A DNA stretch of 64,000 nucleotides from Tenacibaculum soleae (GCF_001693415.1 NZ_MAKX01000001.1:1444047-1508046), one strand, 5' to 3'; shown: positions 1 to 7,257, counted from the stretch's first letter. The notes: generated from the letters alone by a model not told the origin. Numbers and translations are program-made.

Positions 1-2
1 TA

Positions 3-755
3 GCAAAAACACAATGGGCAGGTGTAAATGGAGCACCAAAATCTATAAATGCTTTTATTCATAGCCAAGTTGGTGAAAATATAGGATTAGGGTTGTTTTT
101 AATTCATGATAAAATAGGACCAGTAACAGAAACGCATAGTTATGCGGATTTTTCTGTAACAATAAAACCATCAAAAAAATCTAAATTATCATTTGGTTTA
201 AAAGCAGGAGCTACTTTTCAACAAATAGGGTTGTTAAAATTAAATCAAACAGACCCCAACGACCCAAAGTTTAATCAAAATGTAAACAAAACGTATCCAA
301 ACTTTGGAATAGGGGTGCTTTATTATTTAGAAAGATTTTATTTGGGTCTTTCAATACCTAATATCTTAGAATCATTACATTTTGAAAGGTCAAATGGGAT
401 TATTGTCAGAGCTTCTCAAAAAACAAATGGTTTTTTAACTACAGGCTATGTTTTTAATTTAAAAAAGTATTTTAAATTAAAGCCATCAATATTGACAAGG
501 TACAATAATAGTTCTCCGATACTTATAGATATGTCTTTGAACCTATTATGGAAAAACAAATTTGAATTAGGTGTTTCACATAGGTTTAATAATTCATGGA
601 GCGGAGTTGTTAATTTAAAAGCAACTAATAATTTAAGAGTTGGGTATGGTTATAATCATGTTATTTCTAACTTTAGTCGATTTAATTCAGGGTCACATGA
701 GGTCTTACTTCTTTTTAACTTTCAAGAAAACCCCACATTAAATAGATTTTTTTAA
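3..755 (+). CDS. PorP/SprF family type IX secretion outer-membrane protein (5' truncated by window edge)
   Basis: The open frame runs in from the left edge (first whole codon at 3), so the true start and signal peptide are missing; about 250 residues are visible. The visible start shows QWAGVNGAPKS followed by GLGLFLIHDKIGPVTE, the usual opening of PorP/SprF proteins (small beta-barrel proteins linked to gliding and type IX secretion in Bacteroidota). The remainder is a run of amphipathic beta strands ending in Phe, as expected for an outer-membrane barrel. These proteins often follow a large adhesin-like gene, which would lie left of the window. It converges on the next gene with a 1-base gap. 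The family call is fairly safe; its specific partner is unknown. Confidence 0.82.
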   Translation, partial: AKTQWAGVNGAPKSINAFIHSQVGENIGLGLFLIHDKIGPVTETHSYADFSVTIKPSKKSKLSFGLKAGATFQQIGLLKLNQTDPNDPKFNQNVNKTYPNFGIGVLYYLERFYLGLSIPNILESLHFERSNGIIVRASQKTNGFLTTGYVFNLKKYFKLKPSILTRYNNSSPILIDMSLNLLWKNKFELGVSHRFNNSWSGVVNLKATNNLRVGYGYNHVISNFSRFNSGSHEVLLLFNFQENPTLNRFF

Positions 756-756
756 T

Positions 757-1176
757 TTATTTTCGATACCAGTATACTGTTCTGCCAAATAATGCAGCGC
801 CAACATAGCCTCTAACTTTTAGTTTGTTGTTGTTTTTTAGTTGGATAAAACAACTATATATTTTTCCATTTTTAGGATCTAAAATTTTACCACCGCTCCA
901 TTCATCATTATTTTTAGATAAGCCTGTTAAAATATTCATTCCTAAAATAGGTTTGTTTTTACGTTCACCTTTACATTTATCACATACGGAGTTTTGTTTT
1001 TCTTTTTCTGTAATTTCGATGATTTTAGCAAAAGCCTTTCCGTTTTTTTCATAAATCTCAATAACAGAATCTACTTTATTGGTTTCTTCATCTCTATTTT
1101 CCCACTTTCCAAAAATGGTTTGAGCATTGATAGAAAAGCTAATGATACATAAAAAGCTGAAAAGTGTTTTTTTCAT
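757..1176 (-). CDS. DUF2147 family secreted protein
   Basis: A 139-residue protein with a clear signal peptide (residues 1-18, ending INA before Q). The mature part has the DUF2147 pattern: an early G-K-W-E segment, a stretch about a conjugated solute-like beta structure, a CxxC-type pair (C65 and C68 in CDKC), and the ending GAALFGRTVYWYRK. DUF2147 proteins are small periplasmic or secreted beta-rich proteins of unknown biochemical role; some are reported as lipocalin-like. It lies alone on the minus strand, 43 bp downstream of kdsC and could be cotranscribed with it. Family call good, function unknown. Confidence 0.8.
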   Translation of the reverse strand: MKKTLFSFLCIISFSINAQTIFGKWENRDEETNKVDSVIEIYEKNGKAFAKIIEITEKEKQNSVCDKCKGERKNKPILGMNILTGLSKNNDEWSGGKILDPKNGKIYSCFIQLKNNNKLKVRGYVGAALFGRTVYWYRK

Positions 1177-1219
1177 TATTATAAAGATTTAGTAAAGTTA
1201 ATATCTAAAAATATTTAAA

Positions 1220-1747
1220 TTAATCATATTGAGCATCAAAATTACTGTCCCATTTTTTTTGAACACGTAATACTTGCTCAATAACATCACGAGCACAACC
1301 TTCACCACCATTTTTATCAGAAATATATTTTGACACTTGTTGAATCTCACGAACAGCATCATTTGGGCAACATGGCATGCCGACTAATTTCATTACAGGG
1401 TAATCAGGTATATCATCACCCATGTAAGCAATGTTTTCGGGTTGTAAATCGTATTTGCTTACTAATTCGTTAAATTGTTTAATTTTATCATGAGCACCTA
1501 AATAAATATCTGTAATTCCTAAGTTAGCTAAACGAGTTCTAACGCCTTCGTTTTTTCCTCCAGAAATAATACAAACCCTAAACCCAGCTTTTACTGCTGC
1601 TTTTAAAGCATAACCATCTTTAATATTCATTTGGCGTACTAATTGTCCGTCAGGAAAAACGGTTACAATTCCGTTCGTTAAAACACCGTCAACATCAAAA
1701 ATAAAAGTATTAATTTTTGGTAATAGTTCTTTATAGCTTTTTTCCAT
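1220..1747 (-). CDS. kdsC: 3-deoxy-D-manno-octulosonate 8-phosphate phosphatase, KdsC-type HAD phosphatase
   Basis: A 175-residue HAD-superfamily phosphatase of type C0 (no cap domain). Motif I is FDVDGVLTNG (nucleophile D18, acid/base D20), motif II is the IISGG segment near residue 60, and motif IV is MGDDIPDYPVM near residue 108. The length and these motifs match KdsC, which removes phosphate from KDO-8-phosphate in the making of the inner core sugar of lipopolysaccharide in the cytoplasm. Its start overlaps the end of the upstream DUF2520 gene by 17 bp, so the two are likely translated from one mRNA. The alternative is another sugar-phosphate phosphatase of the same subfamily (for example acting on 9-carbon acids). 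Confidence 0.85.
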   Translation of the reverse strand: MEKSYKELLPKINTFIFDVDGVLTNGIVTVFPDGQLVRQMNIKDGYALKAAVKAGFRVCIISGGKNEGVRTRLANLGITDIYLGAHDKIKQFNELVSKYDLQPENIAYMGDDIPDYPVMKLVGMPCCPNDAVREIQQVSKYISDKNGGEGCARDVIEQVLRVQKKWDSNFDAQYD

Positions 1748-2489
1748 TTTCTTGGATTGATTTTGTAATAAGTTGATAAATTTCTTGTTGTTGTTTATTT
1801 AATAAATTCAAATGATTTTGAATTGTTTCCTTATCATTTCTCTTTGCAGGTCCTGTTTGTGCTTCAGCAGGATTTAAGGTAATAACTTTATGTGCTGTTT
1901 CCTTAATTAGCGGATGTAAAATTTCAAAAGGTATACTATGTTCAGTACAAATATCTGCACCAATTTTATACATATTATTGGTAAAATTGTTTACAAAAAC
2001 AGCTGCAACATGTAGTTTTTTTCGTTGTTCAGAATTAATAGCATATGTTTTTTTACCTATTGCTTTTGCTAATTTTTGCAAAATTTTAAAATCTTGCTTG
2101 TTTTCGGCCTCTAAACAAAACGGAATTTCATTAAAATTTATTTCTTTATTTTTAGAAAAACTTTGCAGTAAGTAAAAAACACCTTTTCTACCCTTGTTTT
2201 TTAATGAGTTTAATGAAGCACTACCAGAGGTGTGTACAATTAAAGCGTTTTTTTTATCAATTTTAGAAGAAACATCAATTATAGCATCATCAGAAACGGC
2301 GATAATATAAACATCGGCATCCATCAATAGATCTAAACTACTGGTAATAGAAACAATGTTTTTAAAATGTTCAATTTTCGCAATATTTCTGGCATATACT
2401 TGTAACAACGATACTTCTTTTGCTTTATTAAAAGCTTTTATTAAGTGTGTTGCCACATTTCCGCCACCAATAATGGTAATTCTAATCAT
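1731..2489 (-). CDS. Rossmann-like and DUF2520 domain-containing protein
   Basis: A 252-residue protein with an N-terminal NAD(P)-binding Rossmann segment (ITIIGGGNVATHL, residues 4-16) and a helical C-terminal DUF2520 domain (about residues 125-245, including HVAAVFVNNFTNNMY). The layout resembles 6-phosphogluconate dehydrogenase-type or ketopantoate reductase-type oxidoreductases, but the substrate is not known. In Bacteroidota this gene is commonly next to a KdsC-like phosphatase and often a maf gene; here the first neighbour is present (17-bp overlap) and maf is not. Domain call is confident; reaction unknown. Confidence 0.83.
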   Translation of the reverse strand: MIRITIIGGGNVATHLIKAFNKAKEVSLLQVYARNIAKIEHFKNIVSITSSLDLLMDADVYIIAVSDDAIIDVSSKIDKKNALIVHTSGSASLNSLKNKGRKGVFYLLQSFSKNKEINFNEIPFCLEAENKQDFKILQKLAKAIGKKTYAINSEQRKKLHVAAVFVNNFTNNMYKIGADICTEHSIPFEILHPLIKETAHKVITLNPAEAQTGPAKRNDKETIQNHLNLLNKQQQEIYQLITKSIQENGKKL

Positions 2490-2608
2490 AGGTACGAAGA
2501 TATTGAATTTATATTATAGTAATTAAACTAATATTAAAAAGGTAAAATATAAAAGAATAGAAGGTTTAATGCTGATTTTGTAAATTAGCTTATTAAAATA
2601 AATAGAAG

Positions 2609-3325
2609 ATGAAATTAGATATATTGGCGTTTGGAGCGCATCCAGATGATGTAGAATTGGGTTGTGCAGGCACTATTGCCAAAGAAATTCATTTAGGTAA
2701 AAAAGTAGGTGTAGTTGATTTAACTAGAGGTGAATTAGGTACACGAGGATCGGCAGAGTTACGGGATAAAGAAGCAGCAGAAGCAGCTGATATTTTAGGG
2801 GTTTCTGTTCGTGAAAATTTAGGTTTTGCAGATGGTTTTTTTAAAAATGATAAAGAGCATCAGTTACAAGTTATAAAAATGATTCGTAAATATAAACCAG
2901 ATATAGTGTTGTGTAATGCGATTAGTGATCGTCATATTGATCATCCGAAGGGAAGTAAATTGGTTTCAGATGCTTGTTTTTTAAGTGGATTGTTAAAGGT
3001 TGAAACGGAAATTAATGGTATAGTTCAAGAAAAATGGAGACCTAAACAAGTGTATCATTATATACAATGGGAAAATGTAGCTCCAGATTTTGTTGTTGAT
3101 GTAACAGGTTTTATGGATCATAAAGAAGCATCGGTTTTAGCATATTCATCTCAGTTCTTTAATCCGAAAAGCAATGCACCTGAAACACCAATTACAAGTA
3201 AAAATTTTACAGAAAGTGTACGTTATAGAGCTAAAGATTTAGGTAGATTGATTGGAGTAGATTTTGCAGAAGGTTTTACCTCAGAGCGTTACGTTGCAGT
3301 TGAAAATTTAAGTAAATTAATTTAA
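2609..3325 (+). CDS. bshB1: Bacillithiol biosynthesis deacetylase BshB1
   Basis: A 238-residue zinc deacetylase of the LmbE/PIG-L family. The metal-binding signature AHPDDVE is at residues 10-16, and a second conserved His segment (SDRHIDHPKGS) follows near residue 112. BshB1 removes the acetyl group from GlcNAc-malate, giving GlcN-malate, the second step of bacillithiol synthesis in the cytoplasm. The last step enzyme, BshC, is encoded 43 kb to the right in this window; the first (BshA) is not seen here. The divergent neighbour starts 119 bp upstream. The chosen ATG gives the motif its usual distance from the N-terminus. The exact subfamily (B1 rather than B2) rests on pattern recognition. 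Confidence 0.88.
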   Translation: MKLDILAFGAHPDDVELGCAGTIAKEIHLGKKVGVVDLTRGELGTRGSAELRDKEAAEAADILGVSVRENLGFADGFFKNDKEHQLQVIKMIRKYKPDIVLCNAISDRHIDHPKGSKLVSDACFLSGLLKVETEINGIVQEKWRPKQVYHYIQWENVAPDFVVDVTGFMDHKEASVLAYSSQFFNPKSNAPETPITSKNFTESVRYRAKDLGRLIGVDFAEGFTSERYVAVENLSKLI

Positions 3326-3333
3326 AAAAAAGT

Positions 3334-3364
3334 TTTGTAGATATCAGAAACTGTTATATATTTG
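3334..3364 (+). promoter_or_regulatory. Promoter of tRNA-His
   Basis: TTTG (3334-3337), a 19-bp spacer, then TATATTTG (3357-3364) matches the Bacteroidota sigma-A consensus TTG-N19-TAnnTTTG. It is followed by GCACCCGCA and the tRNA begins 17 bp after the -7 element. Confidence 0.8.
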
Positions 3365-3380
3365 CACCCGCAAGTTACAT

Positions 3381-3455
3381 GGTGGTTGTAGCTCAGTTGG
3401 TTAGAGTATCGGTTTGTGGTACCGAGGGTCGCGGGTTCGAATCCCGTCTTCCACC
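3381..3455 (+). tRNA. tRNA-His (anticodon GTG)
   Basis: Cloverleaf read by eye: the additional 5' G (-1) at 3381 facing C73 at 3455, D-arm GCTC/GAGT, anticodon stem TCGGT/ACCGA with loop TTGTGGT (anticodon GTG at 3416-3418), T-arm GCGGG/CCCGT with loop TTCGAAT. The G-1:C73 pair is the identity mark of tRNA-His. CCA is not encoded. The acceptor stem GTGGTTG/CTTCCAC contains two T-T oppositions (see findings). Confidence 0.93.
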
Positions 3456-3457
3456 CT

Positions 3458-3487
3458 AAAAGTCTTCTCATTTGAGAAGACTTTTTT
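3458..3487 (+). terminator. Terminator after tRNA-His
   Basis: Stem AGTCTTCTC (3461-3469), loop ATTT, stem GAGAAGACT (3474-3482), extended by AAA/TTT and ending in a T run. It starts three bases after the tRNA. Confidence 0.85.
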
Positions 3488-3499
3488 AATTTAAATGAA

Positions 3500-3536
3500 A
3501 AAAAACTTCTCAATTATTTTTGAGAAGTTTTTTTTG
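3500..3536. terminator. Bidirectional terminator overlapping the 3' end of the LpxL-like gene
   Basis: Inverted repeat AAAAACTTCTCAA (3501-3513) and TTGAGAAGTTTTT, flanked by an A run on the left and a T run on the right. On the minus strand the last codons of the acyltransferase gene form one arm and its stop codon lies in the loop. Confidence 0.8.
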
Positions 3537-4425
3537 TTTTTAACCATTGATCATATTTATTTATGTGTTTAAAACGTTTATGAGACCATAAATAGTATTC
3601 AGGTTGTTTGTTAATGTTTTTTTCTGCTATTTTTAAAAATTTATCGGTTATTTCAAAATTAGCGTACTCTTTAGGGGTTGTTGTTATTAACTCAAATTCT
3701 GTTTCAAAATAACCTCTTTTTATTTTAGTTGTATTCATGTTAACGACTATTAAATCGTGTTTTTTAGCTAAAACTTCAGCGCCAGTATGTACAGGTACTT
3801 TTTGATTTAAAAATTGTGCCCAATAACGTGTTTTGTGTAGTTGTGGAGATTGATCGCTTAATAAAATATATAAGGTCTGTATTTTTTGAGCTTCCCTACT
3901 GTTAATAGTTTTGTTAAATATTCCGGTAGGTACACCATCAAAACCAAATTTGGTTCGTGAAGATTTTATTACTTTTTCAAAATAAGGATTCTGAATTTTA
4001 GTATACGCGCCAAAGCAATTAATAGTTAAATCAAAAGGCATTCCGAAAGCCCATTCCCAGTTTGCTTGATGAGTACCTACTAACGCAATACTTTTTCCTT
4101 GTTTGGTTAATTCGTTTATTAGCTCAGGGTTTTTGTAGATGTACCTTTTTTTTATCTCTTTCTTAGAAATAGTAAACGATTTGATACTTTCGAAAATTAA
4201 ATCAACAAAATGTTTAAAAAATTTTTTACAAAGTGTATTAATCTCTTTCTCGTTTTTATTAGGAAAAGCTAATCGTAAATTATTAATAACTACTTTTTTT
4301 CTGTAGCCAATTATGTTAAAGATAATAAAGCGAAAAAAATCAGAAATTACATAAAGCAGTTTCATGGGTAGGATTGATAAAATCCAAATTAAAGGATAAA
4401 CAATTAAAAATGTAAGCAGTTTCAT
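3514..4425 (-). CDS. Lysophospholipid acyltransferase, LpxL/HtrB-like lipid A acyltransferase
   Basis: A 303-residue protein with an N-terminal membrane anchor (about residues 3-40) and the catalytic HX4E motif H119-QANW-E124 of the lipid A biosynthesis acyltransferase family. These inner-membrane enzymes add a secondary acyl chain to lipid A or, in Bacteroidota, transfer acyl chains to other glycolipids or aminolipids. The C-terminal half carries the family's conserved LLSDQSP segment and ends with a basic tail. The gene faces the rhomboid gene with 90 bp between starts; a -7-like GATATTTG lies at 4450-4443 on the minus strand. Exact substrate (lipid A, ornithine lipid or flexirubin-type) cannot be read from sequence. 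Confidence 0.82.
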   Translation of the reverse strand: MKLLTFLIVYPLIWILSILPMKLLYVISDFFRFIIFNIIGYRKKVVINNLRLAFPNKNEKEINTLCKKFFKHFVDLIFESIKSFTISKKEIKKRYIYKNPELINELTKQGKSIALVGTHQANWEWAFGMPFDLTINCFGAYTKIQNPYFEKVIKSSRTKFGFDGVPTGIFNKTINSREAQKIQTLYILLSDQSPQLHKTRYWAQFLNQKVPVHTGAEVLAKKHDLIVVNMNTTKIKRGYFETEFELITTTPKEYANFEITDKFLKIAEKNINKQPEYYLWSHKRFKHINKYDQWLKTKKTSQK

Positions 4426-4515
4426 TCAATTAAAAATTTCAGCAAATATCGTATTAAATCACGAACAATTTACTTTATTAACTTTTGATTATGTTTGTGG
4501 TTATAAATATATACT

Positions 4516-5163
4516 ATGAGTCAAATTATTTTAATACTAATCGTTGCAAATGTTTTAGTATCGTATAAGGGATTTAATGATATTGTTTTTTTTGATCGCT
4601 ATAAGTTTCAGATTCAAAAAATACTAAATGGAGAAAAATTACGAATGTTGACTTCGGGTTTTTTACATGTTGATTGGATGCATTTAGGGTTTAATATGTA
4701 TGCTTTATATCTTTTTGGCAAGGTAGTGGTTGGTAATTTTGGTGTTTCTTATTTTTTATTGATTTATTTTGGAAGTTTACTGGCAGGAAGCATGTATTCT
4801 TTATATCAGCATAAAAAGGAATTTTATTACAGCGCTGTTGGAGCGTCAGGAGCAGTATCAGGAGTGGTATTTTCATCAATAATGTTGTATCCAGACATGG
4901 AATTAATTATGCTGCCAATTCCAATTCCTTTACCAGGATATGTATTTGGAATAGGGTATTTATTGTATTCTATATACGGAATGAAAAATCAAGTGGGTAA
5001 TATAGGGCATTCAGCACATTTAGGAGGTGCAATAGGGGGCTATATATTAACTTTAATTTTAAAACCTAGTGTAATAGGTAACAATACCCTAATGATAGGG
5101 GTGATTGGTGCGATTATAGTTGGTTTGTTTTTGTTTGGAGATAAATTAAAACTAAATAAATAA
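4516..5163 (+). CDS. Rhomboid family intramembrane serine protease
   Basis: A 215-residue membrane protein with about six hydrophobic segments. The catalytic Ser is S111 in GASG (residues 109-112) and the catalytic His is H168 in the last segment (GHSAHLGG). The N-terminal signature HVDWMHLGFNMYALYLFG, rich in His and Asn, is the usual rhomboid segment around TM2. Rhomboids cut single-pass membrane proteins inside the bilayer; the target here is unknown. A candidate -7 element TATGTTTG is at 4490-4497, about 19 bp before the ATG, giving a short leader. Confidence 0.9.
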   Translation: MSQIILILIVANVLVSYKGFNDIVFFDRYKFQIQKILNGEKLRMLTSGFLHVDWMHLGFNMYALYLFGKVVVGNFGVSYFLLIYFGSLLAGSMYSLYQHKKEFYYSAVGASGAVSGVVFSSIMLYPDMELIMLPIPIPLPGYVFGIGYLLYSIYGMKNQVGNIGHSAHLGGAIGGYILTLILKPSVIGNNTLMIGVIGAIIVGLFLFGDKLKLNK

Positions 5164-5167
5164 GCAT

Positions 5168-5200
5168 AAAAAAACCGAAACATTTGTTTCGGTTTTTTTT
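5168..5200. terminator. Bidirectional terminator between rhomboid gene and tRNA-Gly array
   Basis: AAAACCGAAACA (5171-5182), loop TT, TGTTTCGGTTTT (5185-5196), with an A run to the left and T run to the right. It can end the rhomboid transcript (+) and the tRNA-Gly transcript (-). Confidence 0.85.
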
Positions 5201-5201
5201 G

Positions 5202-5274
5202 AGCGAAAGACCAGGTTCGAACTGGCGACATTCAGCTTGGAAGGCTGACGCTCTACCAACTGAGCTACTTTCGC
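5202..5274 (-). tRNA. tRNA-Gly (anticodon TCC), copy at promoter-distal end
   Basis: Complete 73-nt cloverleaf on the minus strand: acceptor GCGAAAG/CTTTCGC, D-arm GCTC/GAGC, anticodon stem TCAGC/GCTGA with loop CTTCCAA (anticodon TCC), T-arm GCCAG/CTGGT with loop TTCGAAC, discriminator T, no encoded CCA. It is identical to the next two copies. Confidence 0.96.
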
Positions 5275-5317
5275 ATTGGCAAATAAAGATTGTTAAAGTC
5301 TATCTTCTAAAGACTAG

Positions 5318-5390
5318 AGCGAAAGACCAGGTTCGAACTGGCGACATTCAGCTTGGAAGGCTGACGCTCTACCAACTGAGCTACTTTCGC
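5318..5390 (-). tRNA. tRNA-Gly (anticodon TCC), middle copy
   Basis: Identical in sequence to the copy at 5202-5274, and separated from it by a 43-bp spacer. Same anticodon and discriminator. Confidence 0.96.
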
Positions 5391-5434
5391 ATTGGTAAAT
5401 AAAGATTATTAAAGTCTATCTTCTAAAGACTAAG

Positions 5435-5507
5435 AGCGAAAGACCAGGTTCGAACTGGCGACATTCAGCTTGGAAGGCTGACGCTCTACCAACTGAGCTA
5501 CTTTCGC
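5435..5507 (-). tRNA. tRNA-Gly (anticodon TCC), promoter-proximal copy
   Basis: Identical to the other two copies and nearest the promoter at 5577-5606. The 44-bp spacer to the middle copy is almost the same as the other spacer, pointing to duplication of a unit of 116-117 bp. Confidence 0.96.
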
Positions 5508-5576
5508 ATTGGTAAAGAATTTTGCAATTTCTTGCAGTTGCTTTCTAATAAAATTAATTATGTTGTAAAGCGGTTG

Positions 5577-5606
5577 CAAATATAAGATGTTTTCTAGTAT
5601 TTACAA
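5577..5606 (-). promoter_or_regulatory. Promoter of the tRNA-Gly array
   Basis: On the minus strand TTG (5606-5604), 19-bp spacer, TATATTTG (5584-5577), followed by GCAACCGC. The leader to the first tRNA is about 65 nt. Confidence 0.78.
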
Positions 5607-5623
5607 TAGTATTTTGAATAAAA

Positions 5624-6070
5624 TTAATAAAATTTTTGATCTTCTCGCATAACTTTCACAAAATGAAATCCATAGATATCAAATCCTTCATTACAATAAA
5701 ATTTGTGCGACTTCCGATTACCTGTATAAGTATTTAATTCAGCAACTTCACAACCTTTTGCTTTTGTATATTCATAAATCCATGAAAAAAACTGTTTCCC
5801 TAAGTTTTTACCACGATATGTATCATCTATGATAACATGATCAGGTTCTACACTTTTTCCAATATAATGACGAGTCGAATACCAAAGTCCACAAATACCT
5901 ATTAATTTATCGTTGTCAAAAATACCAACACACTCGTAAGTATTATAAGTAGCCATTTCTATAATACGTTCTTTTAAAATATCGTCAGGCGTAGTAGTGT
6001 TTAACTTTCTTAAAAGAGGAAGAATTATTAGTATGTTCTTCTTATTAATAGGTTTAAAATTAATATTCAT
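5624..6070 (-). CDS. GNAT family N-acetyltransferase
   Basis: A 148-residue single-domain GNAT protein. The acetyl-CoA binding motif A is seen as the strand VIIDDTYRGKNLGKQFFSWI (Arg/Gly-x-x-Gly-K pattern), and motif B follows with LNTYTGNRKSHKFYCNEGFD, typical of the C-terminal half. Substrate is not predictable. It stands alone on the minus strand between the tRNA-Gly promoter region and another GNAT gene of opposite direction; the two are not close in sequence, so they are not a recent duplication. Confidence 0.8.
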   Translation of the reverse strand: MNINFKPINKKNILIILPLLRKLNTTTPDDILKERIIEMATYNTYECVGIFDNDKLIGICGLWYSTRHYIGKSVEPDHVIIDDTYRGKNLGKQFFSWIYEYTKAKGCEVAELNTYTGNRKSHKFYCNEGFDIYGFHFVKVMREDQKFY

Positions 6071-6212
6071 TTTTGATTAAAGATATAGTTTAAAAGAAAT
6101 AAAAAGCTAAATTACTACACATAAATTAAATTATTGAGAATGAATTTCGTTTTTTAGTAAAATTATGTATTCTTTAGAAGAAAACTAATTTTGAAGATTT
6201 ATAGGATAAAAT

Positions 6213-6641
6213 ATGATAATTAAAGAAATTTCAGCTGAAAAAACATATTTGATAAGAAAAAATATTTTACGTAACGGAATAGATTTACCATTTAAATTTA
6301 TTGGAGACTTTGATGCAGACACTTTTCATTTAGGTGCTTATCATTCGGGAGAGTTAGTGGGGATTGCTACTTTTATTAAAAATAAAATGAGCGGTTTAGA
6401 GCAAGCACAATATCAATTAAGAGGAATGGCAACTTCAGAAAAAGGAAGAGGAAAAGGATTTGGTAAACAAATAATAAAAGAAGCTAAAGTAATTTTAAAA
6501 CAAAAAAAAGTATTTATTTTATGGTGTAATGCCCGAGAAGAAGCAGTAATGTTTTATGAAAAACTAAATTTTACTATTGTTGGAGAGGAGTTTGAAGTTG
6601 CTAAAGTGGGGCCACATTATAAAATGTATACTGAAATTTAG
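6213..6641 (+). CDS. GNAT family N-acetyltransferase
   Basis: A 142-residue GNAT protein. Motif A is LRGMATSEKGRGKGFGKQII (about residues 69-88), with the pyrophosphate-binding GRGKGFG loop, and motif B contains NAREEAVMFYEKLNF, the standard FYEKlGF segment. Such proteins acetylate small molecules, peptides or protein N-termini; the target is unknown. The gene ends in a hairpin terminator shared with the tRNA-Met gene facing it. Family call strong, function unassigned. Confidence 0.83.
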   Translation: MIIKEISAEKTYLIRKNILRNGIDLPFKFIGDFDADTFHLGAYHSGELVGIATFIKNKMSGLEQAQYQLRGMATSEKGRGKGFGKQIIKEAKVILKQKKVFILWCNAREEAVMFYEKLNFTIVGEEFEVAKVGPHYKMYTEI

Positions 6642-6642
6642 A

Positions 6643-6678
6643 AATAAAAAAAACTCAAACCGTTAAGTTTGAGTTTTG
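6643..6678. terminator. Bidirectional terminator between GNAT gene and tRNA-Met
   Basis: AAAACTCAAAC (6650-6660), loop CGTTAA, GTTTGAGTTTT (6667-6677). The A run to the left makes a long T run on the minus strand, right after the tRNA-Met 3' end. Confidence 0.85.
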
Positions 6679-6752
6679 TAGCGAAGAGCAGATTTGAACT
6701 GCCGACCTCAGGGTTATGAATCCTGCGCTCTAACCAACTGAGCTACCTCGCC
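6679..6752 (-). tRNA. tRNA-Met (anticodon CAT), probably elongator
   Basis: A 74-nt cloverleaf on the minus strand: acceptor GGCGAGG/CTTCGCT with a G-T first pair, D-arm GCTC/GAGC, anticodon stem CAGGA/CCCTG with loop TTCATAA (anticodon CAT), T-arm TCGGCAG... with loop TTCAAAT, discriminator A. It lacks the three G-C pairs in the anticodon stem and the mismatched 1-72 pair of initiator tRNA, so elongator Met is favoured. A tRNA-Ile with modified CAT anticodon is the alternative. Confidence 0.88.
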
Positions 6753-6763
6753 GAATGCGGGTG

Positions 6764-6793
6764 CAAATATAGAACTTATTTGCTATTAAGCAA
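6764..6793 (-). promoter_or_regulatory. Promoter of tRNA-Met
   Basis: Minus strand TTG (6793-6791), 19-bp spacer, TATATTTG (6771-6764), then GCACCCGCATTC and the tRNA. The 16 bases TATATTTGCACCCGCA are the same as at the tRNA-His promoter. Confidence 0.8.
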
Positions 6794-6855
6794 TAAAAAA
6801 CGAAGTTTTTTTTTAAAAAAATAAAGATATATCTTGCCAACTTAAGAAAAAACAA

Positions 6856-7239
6856 ATGAGTAAAGTAAAATTCGAATTAGAGTTTCCTATACATGCATCA
6901 CCAAGTATGTTGTATAACTGTTTAGCAACTCCTTCAGGATTAGAAGAATGGTTTGCAGATAGAGTAAATTCTCGCGGGAAATTAATCACATTTATGTGGG
7001 ATGATTCTGAAGAAGAAGCAAAAATTTTAGCAAAAAAGACCAATGAGCGTATAAAATTTAAATGGGAAGAAAGTGAAGATGACGAAAGTTATTTTGAGTT
7101 TAGAATACAAGTAGACCCTTTAACAAAAGATGTGGTGGTAATTGTAACCGATTTTGCAGATGATGAAGATGCTGTTGATGAAGCAAAAATGTTATGGGAA
7201 AGCCAAATAGAAAGTTTAAAACATAGTATTGGAGCATAA
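6856..7239 (+). CDS. START-like (SRPBCC fold) domain protein
   Basis: A 127-residue acidic protein that opens with VKFELEFPIHASPSMLYNCL, followed by ATPSGLEEWFAD, the beginning typical of SRPBCC/AHSA1 helix-grip proteins annotated START-like in Bacteroidota. These proteins enclose a hydrophobic pocket, but ligand and role are not known for this group. It precedes the class IV aminotransferase and YqgE genes, an arrangement common in flavobacteria. It ends in its own hairpin terminator, so it may form a single-gene unit. Confidence 0.82.
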   Translation: MSKVKFELEFPIHASPSMLYNCLATPSGLEEWFADRVNSRGKLITFMWDDSEEEAKILAKKTNERIKFKWEESEDDESYFEFRIQVDPLTKDVVVIVTDFADDEDAVDEAKMLWESQIESLKHSIGA

Positions 7240-7257
7240 TCTTTTAGAACTGATAAT

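Larger units (their letters stand above)
5202..5507 (-). repeat. Tandem repeat array of tRNA-Gly units
   Basis: Three tRNA-Gly copies with two spacers of 43 and 44 bp that differ at only a few positions. Each spacer holds AGTCT...AGACT, able to form a short hairpin that could serve processing of the common precursor. The array most likely arose by unequal crossing over. Confidence 0.9.

Noticed and set aside
3322..3513. Minus-strand 63-codon reading frame
   Set aside because: It runs through the tRNA-His gene and its terminator, so it is a chance frame.
5040..5231. Minus-strand reading frame at the rhomboid gene end
   Set aside because: It covers a terminator and tRNA sequence and has no protein-like features.
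5184..5402. Plus-strand 72-codon reading frame
   Set aside because: It is formed by tRNA-Gly sequence and repeats itself with the tRNA unit.
5202..5507. tRNA-Gly array as an integration site (att) of a mobile element
   Set aside because: No integrase, no partial tRNA duplicate and no foreign genes next to it; simple tandem duplication explains the repeats.
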